Of a DNA stretch of 10,885 nucleotides, positions 8,190 to 10,885 are shown piece after piece. Made by a program: the position numbers and the translations under genes. Location: positions 1 to 10,885 of the forward strand of contig JAGWPI010000294.1 of assembly GCA_028877005.1 (NCBI GenBank), in the 5' to 3' direction. Origin of the DNA: Bacteroidota bacterium (GTDB taxonomy: Bacteria; Bacteroidota; Bacteroidia; Chitinophagales; Chitinophagaceae). The first letter of the stretch is position 1; every line of letters begins with the position of its first letter. The notes beneath the pieces were generated by a model that saw nothing but the letters and a program-made list of their open reading frames with translations, was not told the origin of the DNA and did not search any database.

Positions 8190-10885
8190 TCATTCTGGTA
8201 GCTCTTGTGTTTAATATTGGCTTCCGGCCAATTATTAGCACAAAGCCACACAATTACCGGTACTATTACCGATGAAAAAGGGCAACAATAGCCGGTGTTT
8301 CTGTAAATGCATTAGGCCCCGATAGAAAAGTTCTGGCATCAACTGTTAGCGATGCATCCGGCCATTTTTCCATTAAGGTTCCTGAACGTACAAGAGGATT
8401 GCAATTCAGTTATGTTGGATTGGATGAACAATTTGTGCTGTTAGGCAACAAAACACAAGTAAATGTAAAACTATCAGCTACCAGTAAAGATTTATCTGAA
8501 GTGGTGGTTGTAGGTTATGGTGTTCAAAAACGGAAGGAAGTTACCGGTAGCCTTGCTGTTATTAAAGGTTCTGCAGTAGCAGAAAAGCCTATTCAAAGTT
8601 TTGAAGCAGGTATAGCCGGACGTGCTCCCGGTGTACAAATTACAGTTCCTAATGGTGTACTCAACACTCCTCCTGTTTTTAGAATTAGGGGAACAAATTC
8701 TATTTCATTGAGTTCCTATCCCTTAATAGTGGTAGATGGTGTTCCCAGTTTTACCGGCGATTATAGTTCAACCAATGCTGCTGCAAATCCATTAGCTAGC
8801 ATTAATCCAAATGACATTGAAAGTATAGATGTGGCAAAACATGCTGCTGCTACAGCAATTTATGGTAGTCGTGCCGCTAATGGGGTGGTATTTATTACTA
8901 CCAAAAAAGGTAAAACCGGCAAAGCCAAGGTTACTTATGATGGTTGGGTAGGTTTTAGTGATGTATATCGCTTACCTTCAATGATGAATGCCCAACAGTA
9001 CACTAATTTTAAAAATGGGGCCGTAGCCAATAATCCAACGCAATCTGCCGTTAAATTTAATTTGGCTACAGGGCCCGATGGTAAACCCGTTAATACCAAT
9101 TGGTATGATTATGTGTATCGTCAAGGCATTTCACAAAGTCATAATGTAAGTGTTTCCGGTGGGTCAGAAAGTACTACCTATTATTTTTCAACCGGTTATA
9201 CTGCCCAACAAGGTATTGTTCGTAAAAATAATTTTGATCGCTTAAATGTTTTATTTAATGTAGACAGCAGGGTAAGTAAGGCCATTACCGTTGGTGGTAA
9301 AATTTCTTACTCCAACGAAAAAAACCTAGCGGCTACTTCATCAGGTTCCTTAAATGGAGAAGCATTTAATACTGGTGGTTTAGGTCGTTTGGCTTTGGTA
9401 TTACCCTCCAGTATTGCTCCATATAATAATGATGGCACTTATAATATTAATGGCCCTAGTATTGGCTATGCCAATATTACAGGTACTTCTGTTCCTTATT
9501 ATAATCCGGTACCTTTATTAGACTTAAACCGTTCTAACAATGAAATTAATCATATACAGTCTAATGCTTATATTCAATTAAAACCTTTAAGTTGGATTAC
9601 CTTAAGAAGCAACTATGGTATAGATTATTTAAATATTGATAATGATTTGTTTTGGTCGCCGGTAACAGGAGATGGTTATAGTTACAATGGATATGCCAGC
9701 TCTATTTTTGGTAAGTATAAAACATGGGTATGGACTAATACCGCACAATTTGATTATACTTTTGCTAAAAAGCATACTGTTAGTTTATTGGTTGGTTCAG
9801 AACAAACCCGCAGAACTTCATTGGGTTATGGTATTAACCGTCAGGGATTATCTGACCCAAATTACACTTTAATTCAGGCTGGTTGGATTAATAATAACCC
9901 TACCGGGATGGTGTATGGTGAAAATTATCTCTTGTCAAAATTTGGTCGTTTAAATTATGATTTTAATAAAAAATATTTTCTGAGTGGCAACCTACGTCAG
10001 GATGAGTATTCTGCTTTAGGTGTTAAGAAAGGAACTTTTTGGGGTTTATCCGGTAGATGGGATATTTCAAAAGAAGGATTCTGGGAATCTGCCAAATTAG
10101 ATCATGTTTTCAGTAGCTTCAGCGTAAGGGGTAGTTATGGAAAGGTAGGAAATATTGCCGGTATAGGTGATTATACCCCATATTCAACTTTTGGCTCCGG
10201 ATTATATGGTGGTGCTTCTACTTTAGCTTTCTCTTCGGTTGGCAACCCAAATTTACAATGGGAGACTAGTAAAAAAACAGATGTAGGTATTGCATTTGGC
10301 ATTTTAAAAGATAGAATTAATGCAGAAGTTACTTATTATAAAAACAATATTGATGGGTTAATATTATATGTAGCTCAGGCACCTTCTGCAGGCTTACCTT
10401 CAACCCCGCCTCAAAATATTGGCAGAATGTTCAATAAAGGGTTGGAAGTTGATTTGAATGCCAGAATTATTCAAACAAAGAATTTTAGCTGGACCTCTAA
10501 TTTCAATATTAGCTTTAATACCAATCAGGTTACTGCATTGGCACCTGGTTTAACCAATATTCAAACCGCTACTTCAAATTTAGAAACTGTAAATAGAACA
10601 GCGCCAGGTTATGCAGCAGGTTATTTGTGGGTAGTAAGAACAGCAGGGGTAGATGCTGAAACAGGAAGACGAATATTTTTGAATGCACAAGGTAATAAAG
10701 TATATTACCAATATTATGCACCAACCGGACAATTTAACTATTCTAATGCTGATGGAACAAAATATGTAGGACCCACCGGCGCTACCTCTATTTCTCAGGC
10801 TAATGATGCCGTTATGTATGGCAATGTACAACCCAAGCAATATGGTGGTTGGAATAATGATTTTAGGTATAAGAATTTTGATGTA
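8181..10885 (+). pseudogene. SusC/RagA family TonB-linked transporter, 5' end broken by an amber codon and a -1 frameshift; 3' end beyond window
   Basis: From the ATG at 8181 the start MRKSFW is followed by TAG (8199-8201) where the first susC has Leu. Reading through it, the signal peptide and DEKGQQ continue to 8288, where a second TAG (8289-8291) arises because one base is missing compared with the first copy. The original frame resumes at 8291 (AGVSVNALG) and stays open for 865 codons to the edge. That part carries the rest of the N-terminal extension, SEVVVVGYG (8495-8521), the plug with FRIRGTNSISLS, PLIVVDGVP and VAKHAAATAIYGSRAANG, and barrel strands to YGGWNNDFRYKNFDV. About 100-150 residues are probably missing at the right. 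The plug signature has His (CAT, 8840-8842) where Asp is normal. The first in-frame ATG after the lesions is 8981, too late for a signal peptide or plug, and frame 2 has a stop at 8273-8275. As read, no exported transporter can be made. It is either a fresh pseudogene or a functional gene with sequence errors. Confidence 0.85.

Noticed and set aside
8199..8291. Programmed stop readthrough plus -1/+1 recoding as a regulated way to make the second SusC
   Set aside because: No slippery run or stimulating structure is evident at either site, the first susC lacks them, and two separate recoding events in the signal-peptide region would be unprecedented for this family. Mutation or sequence error is simpler.
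9672..9872. Small + strand open frame inside the second susC
   Set aside because: It lies in another frame of a clearly coding region and its translation resembles no protein family.
10580..10840. Minus-strand open frame in the second susC
   Set aside because: Antisense shadow of the barrel-coding frame, with a low-complexity Ile/Cys/Ser-rich translation.
8981..10885. Internal restart at ATG 8981 giving a shorter functional protein
   Set aside because: It would lack signal peptide, TonB box and most of the plug, so it could not work as an outer-membrane transporter.
1..10885. tRNA, rRNA, CRISPR array, transposase or insertion-sequence ends
   Set aside because: None seen; almost all of the window is explained by five protein genes and two short spacers.

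Overview
The window comes from an AT-rich member of the Bacteroidota. Three gene families point there: a type B type IX secretion (T9SS) C-terminal sorting domain, a PorP/SprF outer-membrane protein, and SusC/SusD outer-membrane uptake pairs. Start codons also lack Shine-Dalgarno sequences, as is usual in this phylum. The flavour of the proteins suggests Chitinophagaceae or a close relative, but that is inference from memory and not a search.

All convincing genes are on the + strand, in two functional blocks. Block 1 (1-3264) holds the 3' end of a large repeat-rich surface protein that is cut by the left edge. It ends in a gliding-motility-type C-terminal domain and is followed 68 bases later by a PorP/SprF-like gene and a hairpin/T-run terminator. 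This is the known gene order for a T9SS type B cargo and its dedicated outer-membrane partner.

Block 2 (about 3386-10885) is nutrient uptake. An intact susC-like TonB-dependent transporter (3449-6517) is followed 27 bases later by an intact susD-like surface lipoprotein (6545-8029), and a strong terminator closes this operon (8051-8082). A Bacteroidota-type promoter (TTTG, 20-base gap, TAATATTG) can be proposed in front of the first susC. A second susC-like gene then starts at 8181 and runs off the right edge. Its reading frame is broken twice within its first 110 bases, by an in-frame amber codon at 8199-8201 and a one-base deletion around 8286-8290, yet it is fully open for the remaining 865 codons. 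It is annotated as a pseudogene, either very recent or an artefact of sequencing errors.

The two susC copies share leader DNA and an N-terminal extension that is about 60% identical by hand count. They diverge sharply past the TonB box, which suggests duplication or recombination of the 5' module. No carbohydrate-active enzyme, regulator, RNA gene, mobile element or CRISPR array is visible, so the substrate cannot be named. I found no clearly new biological system; the broken second susC is the observation most worth checking.
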